A stretch of 64,000 nt of DNA from Armatimonadota bacterium (GTDB lineage Bacteria > Sysuimicrobiota > Sysuimicrobiia > Sysuimicrobiales > Sysuimicrobiaceae). Location: the NCBI GenBank assembly GCA_031432545.1, contig JAVKGX010000006.1, positions 1 through 64,000 of the forward strand. The letters run 5' to 3'. Positions within the stretch are counted from its first letter, which is position 1; every line of letters starts with the position of its first letter. Shown here in pieces: positions 53,037-61,948 of this stretch. Made by a program: the position numbers and the translations under genes. The notes beneath the pieces were generated by a model. It was not told the origin of the DNA. It made no database searches and worked only from the letters and a program-made list of their open reading frames with translations.

Positions 53037-54349
53037 TCCCCTCCTGCGAACGACAGGTCGCCGACCTCGACCGTCGGAGCTCCGAACGCGGTACCGGCGA
53101 ACCACCAGTCGAGGTCGGTGCCCACCGCGCCGACCCTCTCCAGCAACGCCAAAAAGTCCCCGGCGATGGCAAAGTCCTCCACCGCGTGGACGACCTCACC
53201 GCCGTCGACCCACAACCCCAGGCCCTGCACCGAGAACTCACCGGTGATGGGGTTGGCGCCGGCGTGGACCCCCATCAGCTCGGTGACGACGACGCCGCGC
53301 TCCCGGCGCAGTCCGTCTGCCGGCTTCACGTAGAGGTTCGTCGGTGCCACTCCCAACACCCCTCGGTAGCCGCGCGAGGCGTGCCCCGTGTTCGGGTGTT
53401 CCAGCGCGTGGGCGGTCTGTGAGTTCGTGAGGTAGCTGCACAGGACGCCCCGCTCGACCAGGACCACCGGGCGGGCCGAAGTCCCCTCCGCGTCGAACGG
53501 CCGGCTGGCCAGACCCTCCGGCAGCGTGGGGTCGTCCACCAGGGTCACGAGCTCCGAGGCGATCCTCTCGCCCAGCCTGCCGACCAGTCGGCTCTTGCCC
53601 TCCACCACCGCCTTGCCGCTCCACAGGGGCCAGAACGCCCACAACAGCTGCGCAAAGGCCTTGGGCTCGAAGTAGGCGACGTAGCGCCCTGTCCTCAACG
53701 GCCGCGCGTCGAGCAGGCGCGCGGTGCGCTCCACCAGCCGCAGCGAGGTGCGGCCGGGATCCAGCGCGTCGAATCGCACCGACCAGTCCATGTCGGCGGA
53801 CTGCTTTATGCTGTCGCCTTCCCGCATCACCACCGTCGCGCCGATTCCGGCCACGCCGGTGCGGTACCGGCCGGCCGCACCCTCGGTGGAGCCCAGGCTG
53901 ACCTCGCGTTCGCGCTCGGTGTAGATCGCCGCCGGAACCCGGTGCGTGCGCGGATCGGCCCGCAGGCCCGCCTCCATGTCGAGGGTGGCCTGCTGCTTGC
54001 GCTCCATCGAAGCGTCAAAGCTTTGCCCCAGGCGACCCCATTCGCCCAGGTCGGTGCCCTCGGGCAGGAATCCGACGGCCTCGTGCTGCAGCGCGGCGTT
54101 CTCCTCGGCTTCCTGCAGCACCCAGTCCAGCGCCTCCGGGCTGAGGTGCTCGCTGTACGCGTACCCGACGCGCTCGCGCACGACCACCCGGATGCCCACG
54201 CCCGCCTGCGTCGCGCGCGTGAGCTGTTCGAGCCTTCCGCCGTGGGCGCGCAGCGTGAGCTCCCGGTCCCGCAGCCCCAGGACTTCCGCCTGGATGCCCC
54301 TGCGCCGCGCGCGCTCGAGCACGTAGCGGCGGGCTTCGTCGAGCGTCAT
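53033..54349 (-). CDS. tldE: TldD/PmbA family protein, TldE subunit
   Basis: 438-residue partner subunit of the TldD/TldE metalloprotease, which trims linear or leader peptides. It has the shared domain order (N-terminal TLDEARRYVLERARRRG, middle SRPFDAEGTSARPVVLVERG, C-terminal NPITGEFSVQGLGLWVDGGE) but lacks the HExxxH zinc motif found in its partner. It overlaps tldD by 4 bases (ATGA). No ribosomally made peptide precursor was seen close by. Confidence 0.92.
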   Translation of the reverse strand: MTLDEARRYVLERARRRGIQAEVLGLRDRELTLRAHGGRLEQLTRATQAGVGIRVVVRERVGYAYSEHLSPEALDWVLQEAEENAALQHEAVGFLPEGTDLGEWGRLGQSFDASMERKQQATLDMEAGLRADPRTHRVPAAIYTEREREVSLGSTEGAAGRYRTGVAGIGATVVMREGDSIKQSADMDWSVRFDALDPGRTSLRLVERTARLLDARPLRTGRYVAYFEPKAFAQLLWAFWPLWSGKAVVEGKSRLVGRLGERIASELVTLVDDPTLPEGLASRPFDAEGTSARPVVLVERGVLCSYLTNSQTAHALEHPNTGHASRGYRGVLGVAPTNLYVKPADGLRRERGVVVTELMGVHAGANPITGEFSVQGLGLWVDGGEVVHAVEDFAIAGDFLALLERVGAVGTDLDWWFAGTAFGAPTVEVGDLSFAGGE

Positions 54350-55743
54350 CGCGCCTCTCCGCCGACTACGATCTCGGAGACGAGCAGGTGGGGTTGGCCC
54401 ACCTCGACCGGAACCGCGCCCGACAGGCTCCCGCACATCCCCGGTGCGGTCTTTAGGTCAGAGGACACCGCGACGACCCTCCGGATGGATTCCGGGCCCT
54501 TGCCCACGAGCATCGCCCCACGCACCGGCTCTTCCACGCGCCCCCGGCGGATGACGTAGCCTTCGCGCACCGCGAAGTTGTACTCCCCCGATCCCGGCTT
54601 GACCTGCCCGCCGCCCATGTCCTTGGCGTACAGCCCGAACTCGATGCCCTCGAACAGCGCCTCGACCGGCGTGGTGCCGGGCGCGATGAACGTGTTGCGC
54701 ATCCGCGATGTCGGCGCCACCGTGTAGTCCTGCCGCCGGCCCGACCCGGTCGGCGCGTACCCGGTCACGAGCGCGCCCCAGCGGTCCACCATGTAGCTGC
54801 GGAGCACGCCGCTCTCGATCAGCACGGTGCGCTGCGTGGCCATGCCCTCGTCGTCGATCTCGCTGCTGCCCCAGCCGTGCGGCGTCGTGCCGTCATCGAT
54901 GTACGTGACAACGGAACTGGCGACCTGTTCGCCGAGCCTGTCGGTCAGCACCGAAGCCTTCTTCGCGACGGACGTCGTCTCCAGCAGGTGACCCAGCGCC
55001 TCGTGGAAGATCACCCCGCCGAAGGCGTTGCCGATCACCACGGGCATCGCCCCGGCCGGGGCCCGCTTGGCGCGCAGCAGCGTCATCGCCTGTTCGCCCG
55101 CCTTCCGGCCCACTTCGGCCGGGGGGCAACAATCGAACAGTTCCAAGCCGACGCTCAGACCCGGTGCGGCAAATCCGGTCTGCACGTCGCCGTTGCGCTG
55201 GGCGATCGTGGTCACAACGAGGCGGGTACGCACCCTCCGGTCCTCGGCCCAGCCACCCTCGGAGTTGCAGACCAGCACCTCCTGATCCCACTCCAGCAGC
55301 GAACACTCGACGTCGCGCACCTCGGGCGCCACGCGGGCGGCAGCGTCGGCTTCCCGCAGGCGTTCCAGGCGGTAGGACTTCGGATGCTCGTCGAACGGAA
55401 CCGACGGGGCGTGCAGGCCGCGCGGCGCGTGGCGTCGGAAATCCAGCCCACCCCGGCCGCGGGCATCGACCCGACCCGCCTCTCCCCGCAGGCGCGTGAG
55501 GTCCTCGGCCACCTCGAGCAGGCCCGGTGCGGTGAGGTCGTTCGTGTACGCGTAGACGACGTCAGTCCCGTAGAACAGCCGCAAACCCGCACCGTACTCG
55601 ATCCCGCTGGTGGCCTCCTGGACGCCGCCGTTGAGGACGCGCATCGCGCGACGGCGCGACCGCTCGACGTACAGCTCGGCGAAGTCGACCCCTCGGGCGC
55701 GCGCGAGCGTGAGGATATCGGAAACGAGCGCTTCGTCGAGCAC
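54346..55743 (-). CDS. tldD: Metalloprotease TldD
   Basis: 465-residue catalytic subunit. The zinc motif H247-E-A-L-G-H252 is in GGVIFHEALGHLLE, followed by GWGSSEIDDEGMATQRTVLI and the C-terminal GSGEYNFAVREGYVIRRGRV. With TldE it degrades unfolded or modified peptides and matures some RiPPs; quinone- or gyrase-related roles are known in E. coli. ATG at 55743 begins MLDEALVSDILTLARARGVD, the normal start. Confidence 0.95.
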   Translation of the reverse strand: MLDEALVSDILTLARARGVDFAELYVERSRRRAMRVLNGGVQEATSGIEYGAGLRLFYGTDVVYAYTNDLTAPGLLEVAEDLTRLRGEAGRVDARGRGGLDFRRHAPRGLHAPSVPFDEHPKSYRLERLREADAAARVAPEVRDVECSLLEWDQEVLVCNSEGGWAEDRRVRTRLVVTTIAQRNGDVQTGFAAPGLSVGLELFDCCPPAEVGRKAGEQAMTLLRAKRAPAGAMPVVIGNAFGGVIFHEALGHLLETTSVAKKASVLTDRLGEQVASSVVTYIDDGTTPHGWGSSEIDDEGMATQRTVLIESGVLRSYMVDRWGALVTGYAPTGSGRRQDYTVAPTSRMRNTFIAPGTTPVEALFEGIEFGLYAKDMGGGQVKPGSGEYNFAVREGYVIRRGRVEEPVRGAMLVGKGPESIRRVVAVSSDLKTAPGMCGSLSGAVPVEVGQPHLLVSEIVVGGEAR

Positions 55744-55839
55744 GATGCCTCCCTGGGTCGGTCGCGGGCGGCGGCAGCGAAGAGGATTCTCCGGGGCGTA
55801 CGGAAATCCTGTCGTTGCGCTTCGCCGCGGCGATGCGGG

Positions 55840-57213
55840 CTAGTGGACGCCGGTCGTCACAAGCGGCCGTCCAGCCTGCGCCAACCGGCGCGCGAGTTCG
55901 TCGCGCCCGCGCGCGAGCTGCGAGTCCACGCCGCGATCGAGATCCTCGAGGGTGAGCTCGACTTCGACGTCGGGGCGCAGCCCGTTGCCTTCCAGCACCA
56001 CGCCGCGCGAGGTTGTCATGCGCGCGATGGCGACGCTCAACCCGGCGCCGCCCGGCAGCGGGAAGGTGATGCTGACCAGCACCGCCCCGGCCGTCCGCGT
56101 CCCGACGAGCGTCCCGCGGCCGTGCTCCTGCAGAGCTGCAGCCAGCAGTTCGCTGGCAGACGCCGTCCCGTCGTCCACCAGGACCACCAGGGGCGTAATC
56201 TGGTGGAGCACCGGACCAGTACGGGTCACCTGCGTCTGCCGTCCGTCGCGGCGGCTGTCCATGGTGTAGATGGGCAGCCCCGCCGGCAAGAGCATGTCGG
56301 CGACCCGGTTCAGCTCCGCCACGAACCCTCCGGGGTTGGAACGCAGGTCCAGCAGCATACCCCGCATGCCCTGCGCCTGCAGGTCCTCAATCGCACGGCG
56401 CACCAGGTTCGCCGACCCCTGCGTGAACTGCCCGAACCGTATGTAGCCGATGCCGCCTTCGAGCATCCGATGCTCGACGGCCGGGACGACGATCGGCTCG
56501 CGCACGATCAGGAACGACAGCGGCGTCGGCTGCCCGGGGCGCTGCACGACAACCGTCACCGGTGTGCCCTGCGGCCCGCGGATGCGGTTGGAGACGTCCT
56601 CCGTCGTCATGCCCTCCGTGCTCTGCCCGTCGATCGCGACGATCCGGTCGAACGGCCTCAGCCCCGACCGCTCGGCCGGCGTGCCCGGGAACACCAGCTT
56701 GATGTAGAAGCGGCCGGCGCGCGGCATCAGCAGGATCCCGATCCCCGTGAACCCCGCCTGGTTCTGCTGCTGGCGGCGGCGCTCGGCGAGGCGCTCGGGC
56801 GTGATGAAGCCGGTGTGCGAATCGCCCATGCTCGCGGCCATCGCCTGCGCGGCGGCGTACTGGAGCTGGGTCTGGGTGACACGCCCGGCCGCGACCGCCA
56901 GCGCTTGATCGAACCGCGCCTGGAACTCGACCCGCGCACCGACCTCGTCCGTCGCCGCCAGGTCGGGCAGCGTGGCCGTGACGCCGGCCCTGGACAGCGC
57001 CTGCCGAAGCCCGCCCAACGCCGCCGCCAGAAGGCGGACCGGGTCGGGCCGATCGACGTGCTCGTTCTTGAGCAGGTCGAGGACCGCGAAGACCAACGAG
57101 GCGTCCGCGGCCGCTGCGGGTCGGATGCCACCCAGCCCCGTGGGGACGCTGGTCACGATCGCCAGCGAGAGAATCAGCGCGGCAAGGGCCCTGCGAGCAC
57201 GGACACGGTGCAC
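55840..57213 (-). CDS. S41-family C-terminal processing protease, catalytic lysine not conserved
   Basis: Secreted PDZ protease of 457 residues. A signal peptide (about residues 8-35) precedes a helical region, a PDZ domain (FTGIGILLMPRAGRFYIKLV, RSGLRPFDRIVAIDGQSTEG) and the S41 core (GMLLDLRSNPGGFVAELNRV). The serine motif DDGTASASELLAAALQEHGR is intact, but where CtpA has TFGKG with the catalytic lysine this protein reads TAGAVLVS. It may use another dyad or be inactive. GTG start with GGAGGAGG upstream; a TTACAAT -10 lies about 40 bases before. Confidence 0.88.
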   Translation of the reverse strand: MHRVRARRALAALILSLAIVTSVPTGLGGIRPAAAADASLVFAVLDLLKNEHVDRPDPVRLLAAALGGLRQALSRAGVTATLPDLAATDEVGARVEFQARFDQALAVAAGRVTQTQLQYAAAQAMAASMGDSHTGFITPERLAERRRQQQNQAGFTGIGILLMPRAGRFYIKLVFPGTPAERSGLRPFDRIVAIDGQSTEGMTTEDVSNRIRGPQGTPVTVVVQRPGQPTPLSFLIVREPIVVPAVEHRMLEGGIGYIRFGQFTQGSANLVRRAIEDLQAQGMRGMLLDLRSNPGGFVAELNRVADMLLPAGLPIYTMDSRRDGRQTQVTRTGPVLHQITPLVVLVDDGTASASELLAAALQEHGRGTLVGTRTAGAVLVSITFPLPGGAGLSVAIARMTTSRGVVLEGNGLRPDVEVELTLEDLDRGVDSQLARGRDELARRLAQAGRPLVTTGVH

Positions 57214-57296
57214 GGCTCCTCCTCCTCGGGGGCTGGCGCCCCTAACTTCCTATGCGATTGTAACGCTGTGGTGAGCGCGGCCGCTTGCGCCGCGTG

Positions 57297-58106
57297 TCAT
57301 GGAATCGGCGCGTGCTCGGGCGCAGGCGAGATGCGGACGTCCGCGCCGGGGCCCGCACCGAGGCGCACCGCCGCGCTGCCCTCGCGCACGGCGATCTCAA
57401 CCAGGCCGTCGCTGCCGGAAAGGACGAGCAGGGCCCCCACCTCCGCCTGACCGTAGGTGTCCACCACCCGCGCGCGGTGCGTCCTTCCCTCGATCCGAAC
57501 GTCCACGAAGCCCGGCAGACCGCGGATCCACTGGGCGGGGATGTTGGTCGCGAGGTTGCCGAACGGATCCGCGGCGATGACCTCGCCGGCGATCTCCTCA
57601 CCGACCAGGCGGGGCGGACCCCAGAGCCGGTCCACCGGATCTCCGACCTCCGGGCCCACGGCGTCGAACGGGAACCCCAACGCCAGCCAGCGCGCGCAGA
57701 CCGCGAAGATGTCACGTCCGTGGAAGGTCGCGCAGACCTCGGGTCGGCGCAGGTCCGGGTGCATGATCTCGCGCGCCCGGGGTGAGCCGGCGGCCCGCGC
57801 AGCAAGCATCAGCAGCCCGTTGTCCGGGCCCACGAACAAGAACCCCCCGGAGCGTACGGCCAGCGCGCGACGCTCGGTCCCCACGCCGGGGTCGACGACC
57901 GCCACGTGCACCGTCCCCGCGGGGAAAGCACCGGATGCCGCGTACAGGGCGTATGCGCCGTGGCGTACGTCGTGCCGTCGGATGCCGTGGGTGATGTCGA
58001 CCACCCGCAGGCCGGACCCCGGCGCGGGGGCGAGGATCACGCCCCGCATCTGCGCCGGGTAGGCGCTGTCGGCGCCGAAGTCGGTGAGCAGCGTGACGAT
58101 CCGCAT
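57297..58106 (-). CDS. SAM hydroxide adenosyltransferase (SAM_adeno_trans/DUF62 family)
   Basis: Protein of 269 residues that hydrolyses S-adenosylmethionine to adenosine and methionine in characterised relatives. IVTLLTDFGADSAYPAQMRG starts the fold, VDITHGIRRHDVRHGAYALY and AVVDPGVGTERRALAVRSGG hold the substrate-site Asp, Arg and His, and DPFGNLATNIP follows. ATG at 58106 is chosen because a longer open frame would cross a strong hairpin. Confidence 0.88.
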   Translation of the reverse strand: MRIVTLLTDFGADSAYPAQMRGVILAPAPGSGLRVVDITHGIRRHDVRHGAYALYAASGAFPAGTVHVAVVDPGVGTERRALAVRSGGFLFVGPDNGLLMLAARAAGSPRAREIMHPDLRRPEVCATFHGRDIFAVCARWLALGFPFDAVGPEVGDPVDRLWGPPRLVGEEIAGEVIAADPFGNLATNIPAQWIRGLPGFVDVRIEGRTHRARVVDTYGQAEVGALLVLSGSDGLVEIAVREGSAAVRLGAGPGADVRISPAPEHAPIP

Positions 58107-58147
58107 CGTGCCGCGTGGACGGAGCGGTGGGCTTTCGGGAATGACAG

Positions 58148-58174
58148 GAGGGGATCCGCCCCGCGGATCCCCTC
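58148..58174. terminator. Perfect 12-bp stem hairpin
   Basis: GAGGGGATCCGC (58148-58159), CCC loop, GCGGATCCCCTC (58163-58174). Lies between the small secreted-protein gene and the SAM hydrolase gene, both minus strand. A second stem CGGTCC/GGACCG (about 58181-58202) follows toward the upstream gene. No T run, yet stem strength favours a terminator or processing site. Confidence 0.55.
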
Positions 58175-58206
58175 GCACAGACGGTCCGTCCGATCGGGAC
58201 CGCTCC

Positions 58207-58431
58207 CTACTGGCCTTGCTGCTGGCGGACGACGCGCGACGCCTCCGCGTAGGAGATCCACTGCCCGGTCTGCTGGAAGACCAACCAGCGGAGGTAACCG
58301 GGCAGCGACATGAAGTTCGCCTCCGGCGAGAACGGCCTGAGGTTGGCGACGTTCGGATACTCCTGGCCGAACGCCGGCGCCACGGACACCGCCAGGATCA
58401 GGGTCACGAGCGTCAGCAGACGCACAGGCAT
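58207..58431 (-). CDS. Small secreted protein of unknown function
   Basis: 74-residue protein. MPVRLLTLVTLILAVSVAPA with FGQ is a clear signal peptide, leaving a mature peptide of about 50 residues with NLRPFSPEANFMSLPGYLRW and LVFQQTGQWISYAEASRVVR. Aromatic and amphipathic content suggests a helical extracytoplasmic peptide. I do not recognise a family. A GGAGG lies only 2 bases before the ATG, so the start may differ; the signal peptide argues for this one. Confidence 0.6.
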   Translation of the reverse strand: MPVRLLTLVTLILAVSVAPAFGQEYPNVANLRPFSPEANFMSLPGYLRWLVFQQTGQWISYAEASRVVRQQQGQ

Positions 58432-58613
58432 CACCTCCGGATCATGGAATCGGCAGGCCGGGTGCCGGCGGGCGTCCGGCGGCCCCGTCGTGGCCTCCAT
58501 CTTCCCACAATTACGAAGAGAGCGGTGAGCCGGTTCCGTCCTGTGCGACGCGCAAGCCGTTGGCGTCGATCTGCGATGGGCGGTATCCTCATCGCGGGAG
58601 CGGACGAGCCGTC

Positions 58614-58889
58614 ATGAACGAACTCATCTTCCTCGTCGACCGCGCGTTCTACGTGTACAACCTCGTTCTCCTGGCCCGCGTCCTCATGAGCTGGCTTCCC
58701 GGCGTCGATTCGCGCAATCCGATCGTGCAGTTGCTGGTGCGCCTGACCGATCCCGTCCTCGAACCCCTGCGCCGCGTGATCCCGCCGGTCGCGATGATCG
58801 ACATCTCTCCGATCGTGGCGTTGGTGCTGCTGGAGGTGGTGCGGCGCCTGGTCCTGGGGACCCTGATCGCCGCGGTGTCGGGCTTGTAG
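58614..58889 (+). CDS. YggT-family membrane protein
   Basis: 91-residue integral membrane protein with two hydrophobic segments (about 4-28 and 62-86) around RNPIVQLLVRLTDPVLEPLR RVIPP (in parts), the YggT hallmark. Family members sit near cell-division genes (ylmG-type) and affect osmotic tolerance or nucleoid/septum organisation. Here it stands alone and converges with the AEC permease, 4 bases between the stops. A TATCCT -10 at 58584-58589 gives a leader of about 20 bases. Confidence 0.85.
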   Translation: MNELIFLVDRAFYVYNLVLLARVLMSWLPGVDSRNPIVQLLVRLTDPVLEPLRRVIPPVAMIDISPIVALVLLEVVRRLVLGTLIAAVSGL

Positions 58890-58893
58890 GGGG

Positions 58894-59793
58894 TCAGCCG
58901 ACGAGCAACCGCAGTACGGCGGTGACCGTCACGAAACTGGCCGCGGTGGTTGCAAAGACCGCGCTCGCCACGAACGCGGGCCGGCACCGAAACTCCGCGG
59001 CGAAGAGGAACGCGTTCACGGCGGCCGGCATCGCGCTCTGCACGATCGCGACGCTGCGGGCGAGGCCGGTCAGGTTCATGGCGGCCGCCACCCCGATCGC
59101 CATCAGCGGCGCGACGCCCAGCCGCAGGATGCCCACGGCGAGCAGCTCGGGAGAGTATCGGACGCTTTCTGCCTGCGAGAGCTGGATCCCGAGGGTGACG
59201 AGCAGCAGCGGGATCGCACCAGCGCCCAGCACGGCGACCGAACGCGCCAAAGCGTCCGGCAACGTCCAACCCGCGGCCGACGCCAGTCCTGCGCCGACCG
59301 ACGCGTACAGGAGCGGCAGCCGCAGCACGCTTCCCACGGCCCGTCGAAGACCACCGGCGACACCCCACGCCGCGATGAGCCCGCCCAGGATGGCGCCCGC
59401 GGTCGCGTTGGCGACGAAGACGAAGACCGCCAACCGAAAGCCCTGCTCGCCGAAGGCGAACAGGCAGACGGGCAAGCCATAGTTGCCGGCATTGTACATC
59501 ACCACCGGAAGCAAGAAACTCGACCGCTCCGCTCCCCGCAGCCGCAACGCAGCTGCCGTGCCCAGACCCACGATCAGCAGCAAGAGCAGGTGCACGAGTG
59601 CGAACGCGATCAGGGCCCTGCCGTCGCCCTCGCCCCAGGGATACCTGAGCAGCGAGTCCAGGACGAGTGCCGGCGTGAACAGGTACATCGCGACGGACGA
59701 GAGCGACGACACCTCGACGGCGCGCCGCTTCCCGAGCGCGAACCCCGCCCCGATCAGCAGGAGGACGGGCGCGATGACGTTGACGAGAAACAT
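58894..59793 (-). CDS. AEC-family (auxin efflux carrier-like) permease
   Basis: Ten-helix transporter of 299 residues, AEC/BASS fold. It shows LLLIGAGFALGKRRAVEVSS, the VMYNAGNYGLPVCLFAFGEQ crossover with the conserved Asn-Gly, and a second inverted repeat near QSAMPAAVNAFLFAAEFRCR. Bacterial members move malate, malonate or other organic acids. No substrate hint from the neighbours. Confidence 0.88.
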   Translation of the reverse strand: MFLVNVIAPVLLLIGAGFALGKRRAVEVSSLSSVAMYLFTPALVLDSLLRYPWGEGDGRALIAFALVHLLLLLIVGLGTAAALRLRGAERSSFLLPVVMYNAGNYGLPVCLFAFGEQGFRLAVFVFVANATAGAILGGLIAAWGVAGGLRRAVGSVLRLPLLYASVGAGLASAAGWTLPDALARSVAVLGAGAIPLLLVTLGIQLSQAESVRYSPELLAVGILRLGVAPLMAIGVAAAMNLTGLARSVAIVQSAMPAAVNAFLFAAEFRCRPAFVASAVFATTAASFVTVTAVLRLLVG

Positions 59794-59865
59794 GTGCCGG
59801 CAGACCGCCGAAGGCCGTCGGCCCTGGTCCGCAGCAGGCCCGCGGCGGCGACGGAGCGTATCCCG

Positions 59866-60327
59866 CTATCTCGGCGCAGCGACCTTTTTCTTCCGGGCCT
59901 TGGCGCGACCGGACTTGCCGTCGGGGCTGGGCAGTTCCTCTTCCCAGGTGATGATGCTGTGGAAGTAGACGCGATCGCCCTCGTCGAGGCCGCGGGTGAC
60001 TTCCGTGATGTGTACGTTCTTAGCACCGAACTCCCGCAGGGCGTACTCCACCGCCTCCTCCGGCTTGGCGTCATCCCCGCAGGTGTAGATGTCCAAGGCG
60101 ACGTAACCGGTCTCCGGCCAGGTGTGGACCGACAGGTGGGACTCGGAGATCACGACCACGCCGCTCACGCCCACGGGGGTGAACCGATGGAAGGAGATCG
60201 CCCAGATCTGGACCTCGGCGACCTGGGCCGCCCGGGTGAGGATCTGCTCGACGCGTTCCACCTTGCTGATGACGTCGGGGTCGCAACCCGACGCCTCGAC
60301 GATGTAGTGGTGTCCCACCGTGTCCAT
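59866..60327 (-). CDS. speH: S-adenosylmethionine decarboxylase proenzyme
   Basis: Pyruvoyl-dependent enzyme of 153 residues supplying decarboxylated SAM for spermidine. Self-cleavage occurs before Ser63 in ISESHLSVHTWPE; His68 and Cys83 (DIYTCGDD), the processing and proton-donor residues, are present at the same positions as in Thermotoga. The tail SGRAKARKKKVAAPR is basic and longer than the roughly 120-130-residue norm. ATG at 60327 matches the family; a longer frame upstream is not supported. No spermidine synthase is adjacent. Confidence 0.93.
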   Translation of the reverse strand: MDTVGHHYIVEASGCDPDVISKVERVEQILTRAAQVAEVQIWAISFHRFTPVGVSGVVVISESHLSVHTWPETGYVALDIYTCGDDAKPEEAVEYALREFGAKNVHITEVTRGLDEGDRVYFHSIITWEEELPSPDGKSGRAKARKKKVAAPR

Positions 60328-60488
60328 CGGCGGCCCCCGGTTTTCGCGTTCGCGCGCGTGATCTCGACCCCCAAACAGACGCATCCCCAGGCGCAGACGC
60401 CGCGCCCAGGGACCGTATGGAATCAACAGTCATGCTACGGGCAATCGGCAGGGCAGGTCAAGGTCCGCTCGGGCCGGTCGATTCGTCG

Positions 60489-60947
60489 CTAGGGAAACAG
60501 CCGGCGCCACCCGGCCACCGCGCCGGTCGAGGCGAGGGTCACTGCGATCCCGGCGAGCACTACGCCCGCGGCGACGGCCAGCCAGGACTTTGCGCGCGGC
60601 AGGCCGAGCAGCCAGGCGGCCAGGGTCCCGGAGTACGCGCCCGTGCCCGGCAGCGGCACGGCGACGAACAGCGTCAGCCCCAGCAGCTGGTAGCGCTCCA
60701 CGTAGGATCTGCCCCTCTCGCGGACGCGCTCCACCTGCCGCCGGACCCACCCGATACGGGAGAACCAGCGCTCGTAGAACCACTCCAGCGCGAACCACCC
60801 CGGGACGATGACGAGCAGGTTGACGACCGTGCAGACGAAGAAGACCTCGAGCGGGGCAAACCCGCGGGCGATCCCCAGCGGGATCGAACCCCGCAGCTCG
60901 ATCCACGGGACCAGGCTGAGCGAGGCGATCCACAGCAACTGCGTCAC
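60489..60947 (-). CDS. COG2426/small multidrug export-type membrane protein
   Basis: 152-residue membrane protein with about four hydrophobic segments. LVPWIELRGSIPLGIARGFA, VVNLLVIVPGWFALEWFYER and FVAVPLPGTGAYSGTLAAWL are the family landmarks (PF06695-like). Function is unproven despite the name. GTG at 60947 overlaps the thioesterase stop (GTGA). Confidence 0.85.
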   Translation of the reverse strand: MTQLLWIASLSLVPWIELRGSIPLGIARGFAPLEVFFVCTVVNLLVIVPGWFALEWFYERWFSRIGWVRRQVERVRERGRSYVERYQLLGLTLFVAVPLPGTGAYSGTLAAWLLGLPRAKSWLAVAAGVVLAGIAVTLASTGAVAGWRRLFP

Positions 60948-61903
60948 CGGGCCGCCGCCAGCCGCGCCGCGCGCACCTGCCGGCGGGCGGATGCTTCCTC
61001 CCAGCGCCGGCGCTCCTCGGGGGTCTGGGGTTCGTAGGGCGGCAGCGGCTGGGGCCGGCCTTCGAAGTCCATGTGGACCATCGTCACGAACGTACTGCAG
61101 GTGTGGGCGATCTCGCCGGTAAGCGGGTTCTCGGAGAGCACGCGCACGCCGATCTCCATCGAGGTCCGGCCGACGGCGTTGAGGGCCGCCCGGTAGTGCA
61201 CGATCTCACCGACGCGGATGGGGTGGACGAAGTCCAGCGCGTCCACCGATGCGGTCACCACCGGGCCGCGGGCGTACCGCAGCGCGACGATGGACGCGAC
61301 CTGGTCGAGATCCATCATCACGCTGCCCGCAAACATCAGATTCCCGGCGATGGCGTCTTCCGGGAACACGATCCGGCACACCTCCAGGAAGTGGCGTGTG
61401 GGCCTGTCGCCCTCCTCCGGCGGTCTGCGGTGCGCCGCGATACGCGACGACCGCCGTTCGCGCCGCTGCTTGGCCAGCGCGTGCATCCGCTCTTCCTCGT
61501 CGCCCTCGGGCACGATGCGCACGCCCACCGGCCGCGGGCGGCCGCCCTCGTCCACGGCCACGAACGCCAGGTGGGCGGTCGTCGTCCGGTGCCGCTGGCC
61601 GGTGGTGGGCATCTCGGCGTGCACGACGACGTCGACTTCCATGGACGACCGGCCGACGTCGGTGACCACGGCGTCCAGCGTCACGATGTCACTGAGCAGC
61701 ACCGGATGTAGGAAGTCCAAGTCGTCCATGGCCCCGAGCACGACCATCCCTCGGCTCAGCCGCGATGCCGCAAGCGTGCCGGCAGTTGCGATCCACGCCA
61801 TCATCCGCCCACCGTACAGCGAGCCCCGGACGTTGATGTGCTCGGGGAAGACGATCTGGACCATCTCGGCGCGCGTCTGGGCGATGTTTACGGTCCGGGA
61901 CAT
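60944..61903 (-). CDS. Acyl-CoA thioesterase, double hotdog domain
   Basis: 319-residue acyl-CoA hydrolase of the BACH/YkhA type, two fused hotdog domains. First domain: MVQIVFPEHINVRGSLYGGR with LHPVLLSDIVTLDAVV; second: CRIVFPEDAIAGNLMFAGSV with VHPIRVGEIVHYRAAL. The asparagine/aspartate catalytic pair may be in NVRGSLYGG and its repeat. Presumably regulates free CoA during acyl-CoA catabolism. GGGAGG lies before the ATG. Confidence 0.9.
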   Translation of the reverse strand: MSRTVNIAQTRAEMVQIVFPEHINVRGSLYGGRMMAWIATAGTLAASRLSRGMVVLGAMDDLDFLHPVLLSDIVTLDAVVTDVGRSSMEVDVVVHAEMPTTGQRHRTTTAHLAFVAVDEGGRPRPVGVRIVPEGDEEERMHALAKQRRERRSSRIAAHRRPPEEGDRPTRHFLEVCRIVFPEDAIAGNLMFAGSVMMDLDQVASIVALRYARGPVVTASVDALDFVHPIRVGEIVHYRAALNAVGRTSMEIGVRVLSENPLTGEIAHTCSTFVTMVHMDFEGRPQPLPPYEPQTPEERRRWEEASARRQVRAARLAAAR

Positions 61904-61948
61904 GCAACCTCCCCGGTCGACGGTCGGCAGACGGTCGGTGACGGCCCG

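Noticed and set aside
54877-57450. An 857-codon plus-strand open frame opposite tldD and the S41 protease genes
   Set aside because: It is the mirror of GC-rich minus-strand genes with strong motifs (HEALGH, PDZ, S41) and has Arg/His/Pro/Asp-rich composition with no domain.
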